64,000 bases of DNA, taken from assembly GCF_023699475.1 (NCBI RefSeq), contig NZ_JALXFV010000008.1:62001-126000 (forward strand), read 5' to 3'. Of this stretch, positions 24,214-33,319 are shown one piece after another. A program made the translations under genes and the position numbers. The notes below the pieces were generated by a model. That model had not been told where the DNA came from, did not search any database, and worked only from the letters and a program-made list of their open reading frames with translations. Positions within the stretch are counted from its first letter, which is position 1; every line of letters starts with the position of its first letter. This stretch comes from Halomarina rubra. Lineage in GTDB: Archaea; Halobacteriota; Halobacteria; Halobacteriales; Haloarculaceae.

Positions 24214-26535
24214 TCAGTCGTCCGTTTCGGTCGGGTCGTCGACGGACTCGGCTCCGCTCAACACCGTCCCCAGCAGGTCCACCGCGCCGTCAGTGTGGAG
24301 CGGACTGTTGCCGGAACCACACTGCGAGTCCATCACACAGCCCGGACAGCCCTCGGTCCCCTCACAACCGCACGACTCGACGACGGTGCGGGTGTTCGCC
24401 GCGACGCGCTCGAACCGGTCGTACAGTTTGCGCGAGAAGCCCAGTCCGCCCTCGACGCCGTCGTAGACGAAGATGCCCGGCGAGTCGAGTTCGGGGTGGG
24501 TGAGCGCCGACAGGCCACCGAGGTTCGACTTGTCGAGCGTACACTCCAGCGGCGCGAGTTTGATGATGCCGTGTTCGGCGGCGTGCTGCGCGCCCTGGAA
24601 CGCGACGTCCGGCGAGTCGACGCCGTGGCGCTGGCCGAGACGGGCGCGTTCGGACTCGGGCACCGCGAGCCAGAGCGCCTGCGTCCGCATCGACAGCGGC
24701 GAGAGACCGGTCGGCTGTGGCGCGCCCAGACTCTCGCCGGTCGCGATGGACTTGCGGGTGTAGGTGTCGTAGTGGACGGTCACGTCCGCGCTCCCCCAGT
24801 GGAGCGTGTAGTCGCCGAACGCGCGCGAGCGCTCCGAATCGAGGTTCCCGATGCGCGTCGCGTGGTTCGTCTGAGTGTAGTAGTCCACGTCGACGGGTTC
24901 GAGGTCGATTCGTGGCTGGTGGCCCTCCTCCTCGAAGCCGACGACCTCGAACTGCTGGCCGCGATGCAGCGTCACCGCGCCGGGGTGATACTCGCGGTAC
25001 GCCCGCGCCCGTCCGACGGGTTCCAGCGCGGCGTCGACGTCGTCGGGCGTCCGAATCACGAACTCGTCGCCGCCGCTGGCGTACATCGACACGCTCGATT
25101 GGGGGCGGTCCCGTCGGTCGTAGATGACACCGGTGTCGAGGGTCCCCGTCAGATACCCCGCCTTGCGCCACATCTCGACCGCCGGTGCGAGGCGCTCGCC
25201 GAACCAGCGCTCGTCGTCGTGGGTCAGGGGCAACTCGTGGGCCGCACAGAGCAGGTGGCGAGCGAAGACGGCGTTGTTCGAGCGGTCGACGACCGCATCT
25301 TCGACCACGTCCTCGCCCAGCACGTAGCCCGGGTTGGCGAACACGTAGTTGTCGATGGCGTCCGCGCGCCCGACGAGCACCGACAGCGCGTCGCCCGTCC
25401 CCCGCCCCGAGCGGCCGAGTTGCTGCCAGAACGACTGGCGACTCCCAGGGTAGCCAGAGAGGAGCGTCGCCTCGACGCTCCCGATGTCGATGCCGAGTTC
25501 CAGCGCGGAGGTCGTGACCACGCCGTCGAGCGAGCCGTCCTTGAGACCCCGTTCGGTCGCCCTCCGGTCGCGTTTCGTGTGGCCCGCGTTGTACGACTCG
25601 ATACGCAGGCGACCCATGTTGTGGCGCGTCGCCGCCCGCTTCGCCCGCTCGCGGTTCAACTCGGTCATCCGTCGGGAGCCGACGAACGCGAGCGTCTGGG
25701 TGCCGTTCGTTCCGAGGTGGGCGAGCAGGTCGGCGGCTTCGGCGCTCGCAGACCGGCGCGCCTCGCCCTCGCCGGGCGGTCGCCAGAACGCGATTTCGCG
25801 TCGTCCCCGGGGGGAGCCGTCGTCGTCGACGACCGTCACGTCGCCGTCGACGAGGGTCTTCGCGTGTTCGGCGGGGTTGCCGATGGTCGCCGACGTCAGG
25901 ACGAGCGAGGGGTCGGCGTCGTAGTGCTCCAGCACGCGCCGGAGTCGCCTGACGACCCACGAGACGTGCATCCCGTGGACGCCGGAGTAGGCGTGTGCCT
26001 CGTCGATGGCGAGCGTCGCGCAGTCGCCGAACACGCGCGCCCACTGGCTGTGCTGGGGGAGGTAGGCGTTCACCCCCGAGAAGTTCGTGACGACCACGTC
26101 CGCGGTCCGGCGGACGTCGCGCTTCGCCTCGCTCGCGGTGTCGCCGTCGTAGACGCGCACCGAGATGTCGAGACCGAGCGTGTCGTACAACTCGGAGAGC
26201 GCGCGTCGCTGGTCACGCGAGAGCGCCTTCGTCGGGCAGAGCAGGAGCGCGGTCGAGTCGGGGTCCCGGAGGTGCTGTCGGGCGATTTCCAGGGCGTAGA
26301 CGAGCGTCTTCCCGCTGGCGGTGCTCGTCGTCACGCAGACGTCCTCGCCGCGAGCGAGCGCGTCCAGCGCGGTCGCCTGGTGGCTGTAGAGGTCGTGGGG
26401 CATCGACGCGGCGAGGTCCGGTCCGAGCACGTCGCTCGCGGGGACGGTCACCGCGTCACGAGCCTCCTGGACGAACACGTCCCGGAGCTGGCCGCCGTAG
26501 TCGGGGAACGTCGCGCGGAGGCGGTCGGCGTTCAT
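24214..26535 (-). CDS. MrfA/YprA-type DEAD/DEAH helicase with C-terminal four-cysteine (DUF1998) domain
   Basis: The 773-residue protein is a superfamily 2 helicase. Walker A is TTSTASGKT (residues 69-77), motif II is IDEAH (177-181), motif III TSATIGNP and motif VI QQLGRSGRG. The C-terminal region ends in FVYDGVEGGLGFSRKLYDR and a cysteine cluster (CGCEG, CPGC, CGSGN), the DUF1998/MZB zinc domain of the MrfA (YprA) and Hrq1 helicases. In Bacillus MrfA works with the exonuclease MrfB in excision of mitomycin-type DNA damage. Here the gene directly follows an MrfB-like exonuclease gene, with 21 bases between. The role in DNA repair is inferred from that pairing. Confidence 0.9.
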   Translation of the reverse strand: MNADRLRATFPDYGGQLRDVFVQEARDAVTVPASDVLGPDLAASMPHDLYSHQATALDALARGEDVCVTTSTASGKTLVYALEIARQHLRDPDSTALLLCPTKALSRDQRRALSELYDTLGLDISVRVYDGDTASEAKRDVRRTADVVVTNFSGVNAYLPQHSQWARVFGDCATLAIDEAHAYSGVHGMHVSWVVRRLRRVLEHYDADPSLVLTSATIGNPAEHAKTLVDGDVTVVDDDGSPRGRREIAFWRPPGEGEARRSASAEAADLLAHLGTNGTQTLAFVGSRRMTELNRERAKRAATRHNMGRLRIESYNAGHTKRDRRATERGLKDGSLDGVVTTSALELGIDIGSVEATLLSGYPGSRQSFWQQLGRSGRGTGDALSVLVGRADAIDNYVFANPGYVLGEDVVEDAVVDRSNNAVFARHLLCAAHELPLTHDDERWFGERLAPAVEMWRKAGYLTGTLDTGVIYDRRDRPQSSVSMYASGGDEFVIRTPDDVDAALEPVGRARAYREYHPGAVTLHRGQQFEVVGFEEEGHQPRIDLEPVDVDYYTQTNHATRIGNLDSERSRAFGDYTLHWGSADVTVHYDTYTRKSIATGESLGAPQPTGLSPLSMRTQALWLAVPESERARLGQRHGVDSPDVAFQGAQHAAEHGIIKLAPLECTLDKSNLGGLSALTHPELDSPGIFVYDGVEGGLGFSRKLYDRFERVAANTRTVVESCGCEGTEGCPGCVMDSQCGSGNSPLHTDGAVDLLGTVLSGAESVDDPTETDD

Positions 26536-26556
26536 CGTGGTGGCTCCGTCATCGGT

Positions 26557-27942
26557 TCAGAACTCCGAGAGCGACCCCTGTCGGGTGTCGCCGGTCTCGT
26601 CGGTGGTCCGGTCGGCGATGCTCGACGCTACGCGGTCGGTCGCCGCGACGGCGTCGAACACGTGGGCGAGCATCCGCACGTCGTCCTCGCAGTACGCCCG
26701 GTGGCGCTCCCAGTCGGGTTCGGGGCCGCCGTCCATCCACGCCCGGTAGCGACGAGCCGTCTCCGCGCCCGTGAGGCCGGTGTCGTGGCCCTCGTAGCCG
26801 AGCGCGCTCGCGACCGCCTCCAGCTTGTTCGTCCGGCCCGGTAGGACGGCGTTCTCCTCGTCGCGCGCCCAGGCGAGCAGGTCGCACTTCGTGTTCTGTC
26901 GCCACACCTCCTGCCGGTCGGGGTGGGTGGCGGCGACGTGGTCGTCGAGGACGGGGAAGTCGAACCCCCACCCGTTCCACGCGACGAGCGTCCCGTCGAC
27001 GCCCGCCAGCCAGTCGAGGAACGCGCCGAGCATCCCACTCGCCTCCTCGGGGTCGCGCGCGAGGAACGACCGGTAGTCGCCGCGGAACAGCACGCCGACC
27101 TGCCAGACGACGCTCGGTCGGAGCCCGTCGGTCTCGATGTCCAGAAAGACGGGGTCGGCCGGGAGCGGTGCGTCGCCCGTTCGCAGCACCTCGCCGCGTT
27201 CGAGCGCCTGCGCCGAGCGAACGACGGTCCGTGCGCTCGCGCGACCGAACCCTTCCAGCGTCGCGAGTTCGTGGGGTGGCGTCGCCGCCAGCGACGCGCG
27301 GTCGTACCCTGCACGTGCAAGGGTCGTCGCTCGACTGTCACCGACGCCGGACAGTGCGCGCAGTCCGAGTCTGTCGGTCCGAATCTCCTCGACGGCGACG
27401 GTGCCGTCGGCGTGGAGCGAGAGCACGGGGGCGGCCGGCGCACCCTGCGTCTCGACCGGTGCGAGTCCCTGGACGTCGAGGCCGCCCCACTCGCGGCGGT
27501 AGTCCGCGGGGACGCTCGCGGCGAGGTGGACGAACGCGGCGTCGCCGTCTGTCCCCGTCGTTCCGAGCGCCTCCCGGTAGGCCGTCGCGCCGTCGAGTCG
27601 GGTGTCGAGTTCCATCGGGTCCGTCTCGACGGCGAGCAGCTCGGTGGCGAGGTAGGCGGTCGACTCGCCCGCCTCCTCGCGGGCGACGTCGGCGACCCGC
27701 CGGACCTCGTCGAGCGTCGCGCAGGTGCCGAGCGTCACGTCGCCGAACGCGTGGATTTCGCCCTCGGGTGTGAGGATGGGCACCTCGCTCTCGGGCGGGC
27801 GAAATCGGCCCGGAGCGTACACTCGCTCGGGGACTAGGACGGCGTCGGGGGCGGCCGCGGCGTGGAGGTCGGCGAGTTCGCTCGGAGAGAGACGGCCCGC
27901 GAGTCGCGAGGGCAACGCGAGCACCGTCGCCGGTCGAGGCAT
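26557..27942 (-). CDS. RNase H-like (DEDDy) exonuclease with helix-hairpin-helix motifs, MrfB/YprB-like
   Basis: The 461-residue protein has an N-terminal region of unknown fold (about 1-180), two helix-hairpin-helix motifs (LSGVGDSRATTLARAG and LEGFGRASARTVV, about 195-250), and a YprB-type exonuclease domain. Acidic catalytic residues are seen in FLDIETDG, in WNGWGFDFPVLDDH and in YCEDDV, where Tyr four residues before Asp marks the DEDDy type. MrfB of Bacillus is the nuclease partner of MrfA. Its own neighbour downstream is the MrfA-like helicase. The HhH region replaces the TPR part of bacterial MrfB and would add DNA binding (inference). Confidence 0.85.
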   Translation of the reverse strand: MPRPATVLALPSRLAGRLSPSELADLHAAAAPDAVLVPERVYAPGRFRPPESEVPILTPEGEIHAFGDVTLGTCATLDEVRRVADVAREEAGESTAYLATELLAVETDPMELDTRLDGATAYREALGTTGTDGDAAFVHLAASVPADYRREWGGLDVQGLAPVETQGAPAAPVLSLHADGTVAVEEIRTDRLGLRALSGVGDSRATTLARAGYDRASLAATPPHELATLEGFGRASARTVVRSAQALERGEVLRTGDAPLPADPVFLDIETDGLRPSVVWQVGVLFRGDYRSFLARDPEEASGMLGAFLDWLAGVDGTLVAWNGWGFDFPVLDDHVAATHPDRQEVWRQNTKCDLLAWARDEENAVLPGRTNKLEAVASALGYEGHDTGLTGAETARRYRAWMDGGPEPDWERHRAYCEDDVRMLAHVFDAVAATDRVASSIADRTTDETGDTRQGSLSEF

Positions 27943-28033
27943 CGACCGAGAGGAGGGGACGGACGCACAAGAAACGCGCGACCGGGTGGGGCTCCAGTCG
28001 CGATACGGCGGGGCGTGCTGCTACCGGCCGTTG

Positions 28034-29104
28034 CTACACCGCGGCGGTACCGGTCTGGTTGCCCGCGCTCTCCCCACCCGCCTGCTGTCGGGCCGCCGGG
28101 AGCCAGTCGGGGGCCTCGACACTCGTCTCGCCGACGTCCCGGACCTCGTAGCTCCGCGCGAGCGTCGTCGTCCGGCCGCCGATGTCGACGGTCAGCGTGT
28201 AGGCGAAGCGCTCGACGACGCCGGACTCGCTCACGACGAGCGTCGCCTCGTACGCCGAGACGTTCGGGTCGAACGCCGGCGAGTCCGTGGCGTCGCTCGC
28301 GTTCTCGCCGGGGGCGGCACCGCCCGCCTCGCTCCCGTTCTGTCGGAACAGGGCGTCGGTGTCGAGCGCCTCCGGACCGCTCGCGGTGTAGGTCGTCGCG
28401 CCCTCGGTGTCGGTGGCCGACTCGGTCCACGTCGTCGCGTCGACGACGTCGAACGCGCCCTGGAGGGTGACGAACTGGTCGGCCGAGGCGGCGAACGCCG
28501 CACCGCCCTGCGAACCGTTCAGCACCTCGTACTGCGGGTCACCGCCGGGGCCGGCGACCCGGAGATAGGTGGTGTCGTCGGCGGTGTACAGTTCGACGGA
28601 CTGCTCCGTCGAGTCGTCCGCCGCGGAGGCGTTCGCGCTCGCCGTCGCGTTCGAAGCGTTCCCGACGAGCGAGCGTTCGGAGTCGCTCCGCTGGTAGTTG
28701 GTGTCGTTCGCGAGGTCGAGTCGCGCCGTGGTCGTCACGGACGACCGGACCTGGTCGGTCTCGGTCGTCGCGTCGACGACGACCGTCACCGACCCCGCCT
28801 CGCGGATGGTCCGCTCGTGTCGGGCCGCGAGTGCGGTAGCGTCGACCGTCCCGTTCTCCGTGGTCCCGTTCTCCGTGGACCCGTTCGCGCCGACGCTCGC
28901 CTCGGTCGTCCCGGTCGCGTCGCCACCGTCCACGGTGTCGTTCTGTCCGGTCGTGGCCGATCCACCGCTCGTGCCCCCGGTCACGGTGCCGGCTCCGTCG
29001 ACCGTCTCCCCGTCGGTCGTCGCGTTCGACCCCGGCCCCGCGCCGCAGCCGGCGAGCACCAGCGTGAGACACAGCAGTACCGTCGCAGGTCGTGACAGCG
29101 CCAT
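28034..29104 (-). CDS. Haloarchaeal lipoprotein, DUF7537-like
   Basis: The 356-residue protein (MALSRPATVLLCLTLV) has a signal peptide ending in the lipobox LAGC, so it is likely a lipid-anchored surface protein. A Thr/Gly/Ser/Asn-rich linker of about 60 residues follows, with repeated NGT sequons that could be N-glycosylated. The folded part has TIREAGSVTVVVDATT, ELYTADDTTYLRV and DVVDATTWTESAT, and ends EVRDVGETSVEAPDWLP. The same layout (sensor-like beta domain) is seen in the next gene, so the two are paralogues. The function is unknown. Confidence 0.75.
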   Translation of the reverse strand: MALSRPATVLLCLTLVLAGCGAGPGSNATTDGETVDGAGTVTGGTSGGSATTGQNDTVDGGDATGTTEASVGANGSTENGTTENGTVDATALAARHERTIREAGSVTVVVDATTETDQVRSSVTTTARLDLANDTNYQRSDSERSLVGNASNATASANASAADDSTEQSVELYTADDTTYLRVAGPGGDPQYEVLNGSQGGAAFAASADQFVTLQGAFDVVDATTWTESATDTEGATTYTASGPEALDTDALFRQNGSEAGGAAPGENASDATDSPAFDPNVSAYEATLVVSESGVVERFAYTLTVDIGGRTTTLARSYEVRDVGETSVEAPDWLPAARQQAGGESAGNQTGTAAV

Positions 29105-29280
29105 ACTGCCGACGGCTTCACACATCAGAACGTTGTCACTGCGGGTTGCCAGGGGCAAGGTCGAGAACGTCGCCGAACGCGGACCAGTCGTCTCTCGTGA
29201 CGCTCGACCACCTCGTCGAATGAAAACTGGCGAGAACCGATACAAAGTCGCTCCGGTCGGACAGTCGGTGGTCCGCCCGC

Positions 29281-30093
29281 TCAGGCGCTCGACGCGTTTC
29301 GCGCGCGGTCGAGCCAGTCCGGTCGCTCGACGCTGGTGTCGTCGAGGTCGCTCACGCCGACGCTCGACCGACTCTTCACCGAGCGACCGGCGAGGTCGAT
29401 GGTGGTCTCGGTGGTGAACGAGCGGACGGTCCCGTCGCTCGTGACGAGCAGGACCGCGTCGAAGTCGGCGACGTTGGCCGCGGACTCCGGCGCGCCGGAG
29501 CGAGCGAGGAGCGCCGAGTGCTCGACGGCCGCCGAACCGTTGGCGACGTACCGCGTGAGGGTCTCGCCGTCGACCGTCTCGGTCCCGTCCTGTGTCCAGT
29601 TCGTCGCGTCGACGACGGCCCACTGTTGCGCCAGGGTCGCGCTGGCGACGATGTCGCTCGACAGGTTCGTCGGCCGGGAGTCGTACTGCGTCTCGCCGCC
29701 CGCCTGTTGCTGGGCGTACGCGGTGCCGTCGGTGATGAAGACAGAGACGTTCGACCGACTCGGCGTCCCGAGCACGGACCCGTTGGTCCGCGAGACGTAG
29801 CGGTACTCGTCGTCGGTGACGTCGACCCACGCGGTCAGCGTCGTGTCGACGGTGTACGACCCGTTCGACTCTTGGCCCAGGTTCGTCGTCCCGGAGGAGT
29901 TCGCGTGGTAGGTGAACGAGTCGGCCGCCTCGACGTTCTCGGTGTGGTCTGCCTGGAGCGCGCTCGCGTTCAACGGTTCGTCGGGGGAGGTGTACGCCTC
30001 GCTACTGCCGCCGCCGAGTCCGGGGACGGCCGAACAGCCGGCGAGCACCAGCGTGGCACACAGTAAGAGGGCGAGTGTCGGGGACTTCCTCAT
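29281..30093 (-). CDS. Haloarchaeal lipoprotein, paralogue of the neighbour
   Basis: The 270-residue protein (MRKSPTLALLLCATLV) has a lipobox LAGC, then ALQADHTENVEAADSFTYH, YRYVSRTNGSVLG and AVVDATNWTQDGTETV, which correspond to the segments of the preceding lipoprotein. It ends SDLDDTSVERPDWLD, like EVRDVGETSVEAPDWL of the paralogue. Seven or more N-x-S/T sequons are visible. It lies 176 bases upstream of the paralogue on the same strand. A perfect inverted repeat sits between its probable promoter and the ATG. Confidence 0.77.
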   Translation of the reverse strand: MRKSPTLALLLCATLVLAGCSAVPGLGGGSSEAYTSPDEPLNASALQADHTENVEAADSFTYHANSSGTTNLGQESNGSYTVDTTLTAWVDVTDDEYRYVSRTNGSVLGTPSRSNVSVFITDGTAYAQQQAGGETQYDSRPTNLSSDIVASATLAQQWAVVDATNWTQDGTETVDGETLTRYVANGSAAVEHSALLARSGAPESAANVADFDAVLLVTSDGTVRSFTTETTIDLAGRSVKSRSSVGVSDLDDTSVERPDWLDRARNASSA

Positions 30094-30095
30094 GC

Positions 30096-30115
30096 GCCTC
30101 CCGGTCTGGGGAGGC
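30096..30115. promoter_or_regulatory. Perfect inverted repeat at the promoter of the lipoprotein gene
   Basis: GCCTCCC, 6-base loop GGTCTG, GGGAGGC: a perfect 7-base stem ending 2 bases before the ATG at 30093. A T-rich TATA-like box (minus strand GTTTTTCC, about 30116-30124) is centred roughly 27 bases before the ATG, so the repeat covers the probable start of transcription. It could be an operator or an RNA hairpin over the start. Confidence 0.45.
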
Positions 30116-30162
30116 GAGGAAAAACGGTTGCGGTCGGTCGATTCCTCGTGGGTGGTCTCGGC

Positions 30163-31719
30163 TCAGAACCGCCGGCGGAGTTTCACCACCGCCGACAGCG
30201 CCGTGGTGTACCACTCCCCGGGCACCCACGACGGCGGCGCGACGGGGCCGACTCGCGAGACGGCGACGGTCTGCTGGTCGGTGTACTTCCGGATGCCCTC
30301 CGGCCCGTGGCGACGACCGAGACCGGACTGCTTCATCCCGCCCATCGGCGCGTCGGTCGCACCCAGCGTCGTGATATACGGGTCGTTGACGCTCACCGTC
30401 CCGGCGTCGAGGCGCTCGGCGACCGCCCGGCCGCGGTCGTGGCTCTCGGTGAACACGCAGGCGTTGAGACCGTAGTCGGTGTCGTTGGCGCGCTCGATGG
30501 CCTCGCGGGTCGAGCCGACGGGGTAGACGGCGACGACCGGGCCGAACGTCTCCTCGCGGAAGCAGTCCATCTCGGGGGTGACGTCGGTGAGGACGGTCGG
30601 CTCGAAGGCGTAGGGGCCGACGTCGGGGCGGTGTTGCCCGCCGGTGCGGACGGTCGCACCCTTCTCGCGGGCGTCCTCGACGTGTGCCCGAACGCGCTCC
30701 AGTTGCTCGCCGGAGGCGAGCGAGCCGACGTCCGTGTCGAGGTCACTGCCGCTCCCGAGCGTGAGCGCCTCGGTGGCGACGACGAGGCGGTCGACGAACG
30801 TCTCGTACAACGAGTCGTGGACGTAGGTGCGCTCGGGGGCGACGCACAGCTGCCCGGCGTTCGGGAAACAGCCAGCGATGGCCCCGCGAACGGCCGTCCC
30901 GAGGTCGGCGTCCTCGAGCACCAGCATCGGGTTCTTCCCGCCGAGTTCGAGCGAGCACGGGACGAGGTTGCGCCCGGCCTGCTCGGCGACGAGGCGACCG
31001 GTCTCGACGCTGCCGGTGAACCCGACGTAGTCACTGCCCGCGACGAGCGACTCGCCCAGCTCCGCCCCGTCGCCGGTGACGACCTGACAGACGTCCGGTG
31101 GGAGGCCGGCCTCCCGCAGCAGTTCGACCGCGCGGAGCGCGACGAACGGTGTGTGCTCGTCGGGTTTGAGGACGACGCCGTTGCCCGCGAGCAGCGCGGG
31201 GATGGCGTCGGAGACGGAGAGCGTGAGCGGGTAGTTCCAGGGGGAGACGATGGTGACGACCCCGCGCGGGTGGTAGTTCACGCGAGTCGGCGAGAGGAGA
31301 CCGAACGCCCCTTCGCGTCTCTCGGGGGCGAGCAGGTCGCCGGCGTCGCCGTAGTACTCGCAGTGGGAGACGACGTCGAGCAGTTCCTCGAAGCCGGTCC
31401 GGCGGGCCTTCCCGCCTTCGAGTTGGAGCAGGTCGAGGAACTCCTCGCGGGCGTCCCAGAGCAGGTCGCCGAAGCGCTCGACGACGGCGGCGCGCTCCTC
31501 GAAGGACCGGTCGGCCCACTCGTGGTGGGCAGTGCGGGCGCGACGCACCGCGAGGTCGGCGTCCGCGGCGGTGCACGCCGGGACCGTGCCGAGGGGGTCG
31601 CCGGTGAACGGTGCCTCCACGACGAGACGGTCCCGGTCGCCGTCGCCACGGGTGGCGACCGTCGCGAGTCGGTCGAGTCGCTCGTCGTCCGCCCGGGGTT
31701 CGGTGTCGGGTCGAGCCAT
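30163..31719 (-). CDS. Aldehyde dehydrogenase, succinate-semialdehyde dehydrogenase-like
   Basis: The 518-residue protein is an NAD(P)-dependent aldehyde dehydrogenase. The general-base Glu258 is in SLELGGKNPM and the nucleophile Cys292 is in NAGQLCVAPER. The N-terminal SPWNYPLTL, the cofactor segment GFTGSVETGR, and the C-terminal DAPMGGMKQSGLGRRHG are all present. The fold class resembles the succinic semialdehyde dehydrogenases of actinobacteria (GabD2-like), but the substrate is not proven. The start is the ATG at 31719. It is divergent from the cyclase gene. Confidence 0.88.
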   Translation of the reverse strand: MARPDTEPRADDERLDRLATVATRGDGDRDRLVVEAPFTGDPLGTVPACTAADADLAVRRARTAHHEWADRSFEERAAVVERFGDLLWDAREEFLDLLQLEGGKARRTGFEELLDVVSHCEYYGDAGDLLAPERREGAFGLLSPTRVNYHPRGVVTIVSPWNYPLTLSVSDAIPALLAGNGVVLKPDEHTPFVALRAVELLREAGLPPDVCQVVTGDGAELGESLVAGSDYVGFTGSVETGRLVAEQAGRNLVPCSLELGGKNPMLVLEDADLGTAVRGAIAGCFPNAGQLCVAPERTYVHDSLYETFVDRLVVATEALTLGSGSDLDTDVGSLASGEQLERVRAHVEDAREKGATVRTGGQHRPDVGPYAFEPTVLTDVTPEMDCFREETFGPVVAVYPVGSTREAIERANDTDYGLNACVFTESHDRGRAVAERLDAGTVSVNDPYITTLGATDAPMGGMKQSGLGRRHGPEGIRKYTDQQTVAVSRVGPVAPPSWVPGEWYTTALSAVVKLRRRF

Positions 31720-31892
31720 ACCGAGACAGCGGGCGCGACCCGCATACCACTGCCGCCCGGAGCCGTCGGCCGTCGCCTAGTTTCTTGTAGCTGGACATTC
31801 ATTGATACCTCAACGTCGGACGACTCCGTCGTCGGTCGGGGGCCAGTGGCGACTCCGTCCGACCCGTCTCACCGCTTCGCCACCAGTTCACC

Positions 31893-32510
31893 ATGACCCT
31901 CTACGACCTCTCGCACCCTATCGGACCGGGGATGCCGACGTATCCTGGCGACCCGGTCGTCGAGACGTACCCGAACGCGACCCACGAAGAGGAGGGGTTC
32001 AGCCTCACCGCGTTCGGTCTCAGCACCCACACGGGGACACACATCGACGCGCCCGTTCACGTCGAACCCGACGGGAAGGCGCTCGACGAGTTCCCCATCG
32101 AACGGTTCCACTACGACGCGCGACTCGTCCCGTGTGACGCCGAGTCGAACGAACAGATCACGCCCGAGGACCTCCCCGACGCCTCCGACGACGCCGACCT
32201 CTACGTGTTCGCGACGGGGTGGAGCGAGCGCTGGGGCGACATCTCGTACTTCGAGCACCCGCACCTCAGCCCCGACTGTGCGAAGGTCTGTGCCGAACGT
32301 GGCGTCGACGTCGCCGTCGACTGCCCGAGCGTCGACCCCATCGGCGGCGACCTGCTCGCCCACCACGAACTGTTCCGCGAGAGTCGCCTCGTCGTCGAGA
32401 ACGTTCGGAACCTCGCCCCACTCCCCGAACGGTTCACGGTCCACGCCTACCCGCTCCCGCTAGCCGACGCCGACGGCGCGCCCGCCCGCGTCGTCGCCGA
32501 AGTGGAGTGA
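31893..32510 (+). CDS. Cyclase family protein (kynurenine formamidase-like metal hydrolase)
   Basis: The 205-residue protein (MTLYDLSHPIGPGMPTYPGDP) has the metal-binding hallmark HTGTHIDAPVH near residues 46-56 and the later VAVDCPSVDPIGGD with HHELF. This is the cyclase/kynurenine formamidase-like fold, which hydrolyses amide or lactone bonds with Zn or Mn. The true substrate is unknown, as no tryptophan-degradation gene is adjacent. A compact hairpin follows the stop. Confidence 0.85.
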   Translation: MTLYDLSHPIGPGMPTYPGDPVVETYPNATHEEEGFSLTAFGLSTHTGTHIDAPVHVEPDGKALDEFPIERFHYDARLVPCDAESNEQITPEDLPDASDDADLYVFATGWSERWGDISYFEHPHLSPDCAKVCAERGVDVAVDCPSVDPIGGDLLAHHELFRESRLVVENVRNLAPLPERFTVHAYPLPLADADGAPARVVAEVE

Positions 32511-32513
32511 CGC

Positions 32514-32530
32514 GCGTCCGGTTCGGACGC
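32514..32530 (+). terminator. Hairpin after the cyclase gene
   Basis: GCGTCCG, loop GTT, CGGACGC: a perfect 7-base stem starting 4 bases after the TGA at 32508-32510. It lies between convergent genes. No T-run follows directly, so it is a probable, not certain, terminator. Confidence 0.5.
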
Positions 32531-32582
32531 TCGAGGGTTACGCCTCGCTCTCACCGTCACCTCCACGCTCGCCGCCGCCTCC

Positions 32583-33026
32583 TCACGCCTCCAGCGGGAG
32601 GTCGACGCCGAGTTGCCGCAGGAACTCGCCCATCTCGACCATCGAGACGGCCTCGACGATTTTCCCGTCGCGGACCCGTCGCTGGTGGAACCCGTCGACG
32701 CTGATACGGTTGCCCGTCGGTTCGATACCCCGAAACTCGCCGTCGTGGGTGCCGTACAGCGTGACGTGGGCGGTGACGGTGTCGTCGTCGACGACCTCGC
32801 TGTTGATGTCGACGTTCAGGTCGGGGAACGCCGTGCTCCACTCCTCGTAGATGTCCTTGATGTCCCGTCGGCTGGCGACCGGTTCGTCCGACCCCGTTCG
32901 TCGAATGCCGACGACCACGTCCTCGGCGTAGAGGTCGTCGACCACGTCGACGTTCCCACGCTCGAACAGTTCGGTAATCTCGTAACGGACCAGTTCCTTG
33001 GTGCTGAAGCCCTCTGTCGATGTCAT
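32583..33026 (-). CDS. SnoaL-like ester cyclase family protein
   Basis: The 147-residue protein (MTSTEGFSTKELVRYEI) has the SnoaL-like alpha+beta barrel pattern: VDVVDDLYAEDVVVGI, then SRRDIKDIYEEWSTAFPDL, then GTHDGEFRGIEPTGNRISVDGFHQRRVRDGKIVEAVSM read in pieces along residues 92-130. FRGIEPTG and GKIVEAVSM are typical of ester cyclases. The substrate is unknown. It is convergent with the cyclase-family gene and followed upstream by a long non-coding stretch. Confidence 0.82.
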   Translation of the reverse strand: MTSTEGFSTKELVRYEITELFERGNVDVVDDLYAEDVVVGIRRTGSDEPVASRRDIKDIYEEWSTAFPDLNVDINSEVVDDDTVTAHVTLYGTHDGEFRGIEPTGNRISVDGFHQRRVRDGKIVEAVSMVEMGEFLRQLGVDLPLEA

Positions 33027-33130
33027 CGTGTCCTCCCGGTACGTGTCGTTGGTCAGGGGACGAAATAGCTACTCGGGTCGACGAGATGGGGGGTTCGGAG
33101 AAGTGGTGGCTCGATGTCCAGTATCGACAC

Positions 33131-33148
33131 ACGAAACGTTCGTTTCGT
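33131..33148. repeat. Perfect inverted repeat in a gene-free stretch
   Basis: ACGAAAC, loop GTTC, GTTTCGT: a perfect 7-base stem. It lies in the 293-base gap between the SnoaL-like gene (start 33026) and the serine hydrolase (start 33320). The gap is clearly less GC-rich than the window. It holds no gene I can support. Confidence 0.45.
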
Positions 33149-33290
33149 CGTCTCCACTGCTGATTCAGCTGTTAGACAGAGAGCGAGGGTCTACCAGAGG
33201 AAGGCCCAAGCTCCCACATTTTTCCGGTTTGACCGTGCTGCATACAGGGCGCGAGTCGGTCAATCGCCCAGACGATTGTCGACTCCACGG

Positions 33291-33296
33291 TTATGC
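33291..33296 (+). promoter_or_regulatory. TATA-like box of the serine hydrolase gene
   Basis: TTATGC is centred 26-27 bases before the ATG at 33320. It overlaps the alternative ATG at 33293, so the start at 33293 is unlikely and 33320 is preferred. Confidence 0.55.
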
Positions 33297-33319
33297 TTTC
33301 AGAGGACGTCTCTGATGGT

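Noticed and set aside
23716-26844. Long plus-strand open frame of 1042 codons over the helicase and nuclease genes
   Set aside because: It is antisense to two clear genes. Its translation has the Arg/Val/Asp bias of a shadow frame in GC-rich DNA and no domain.
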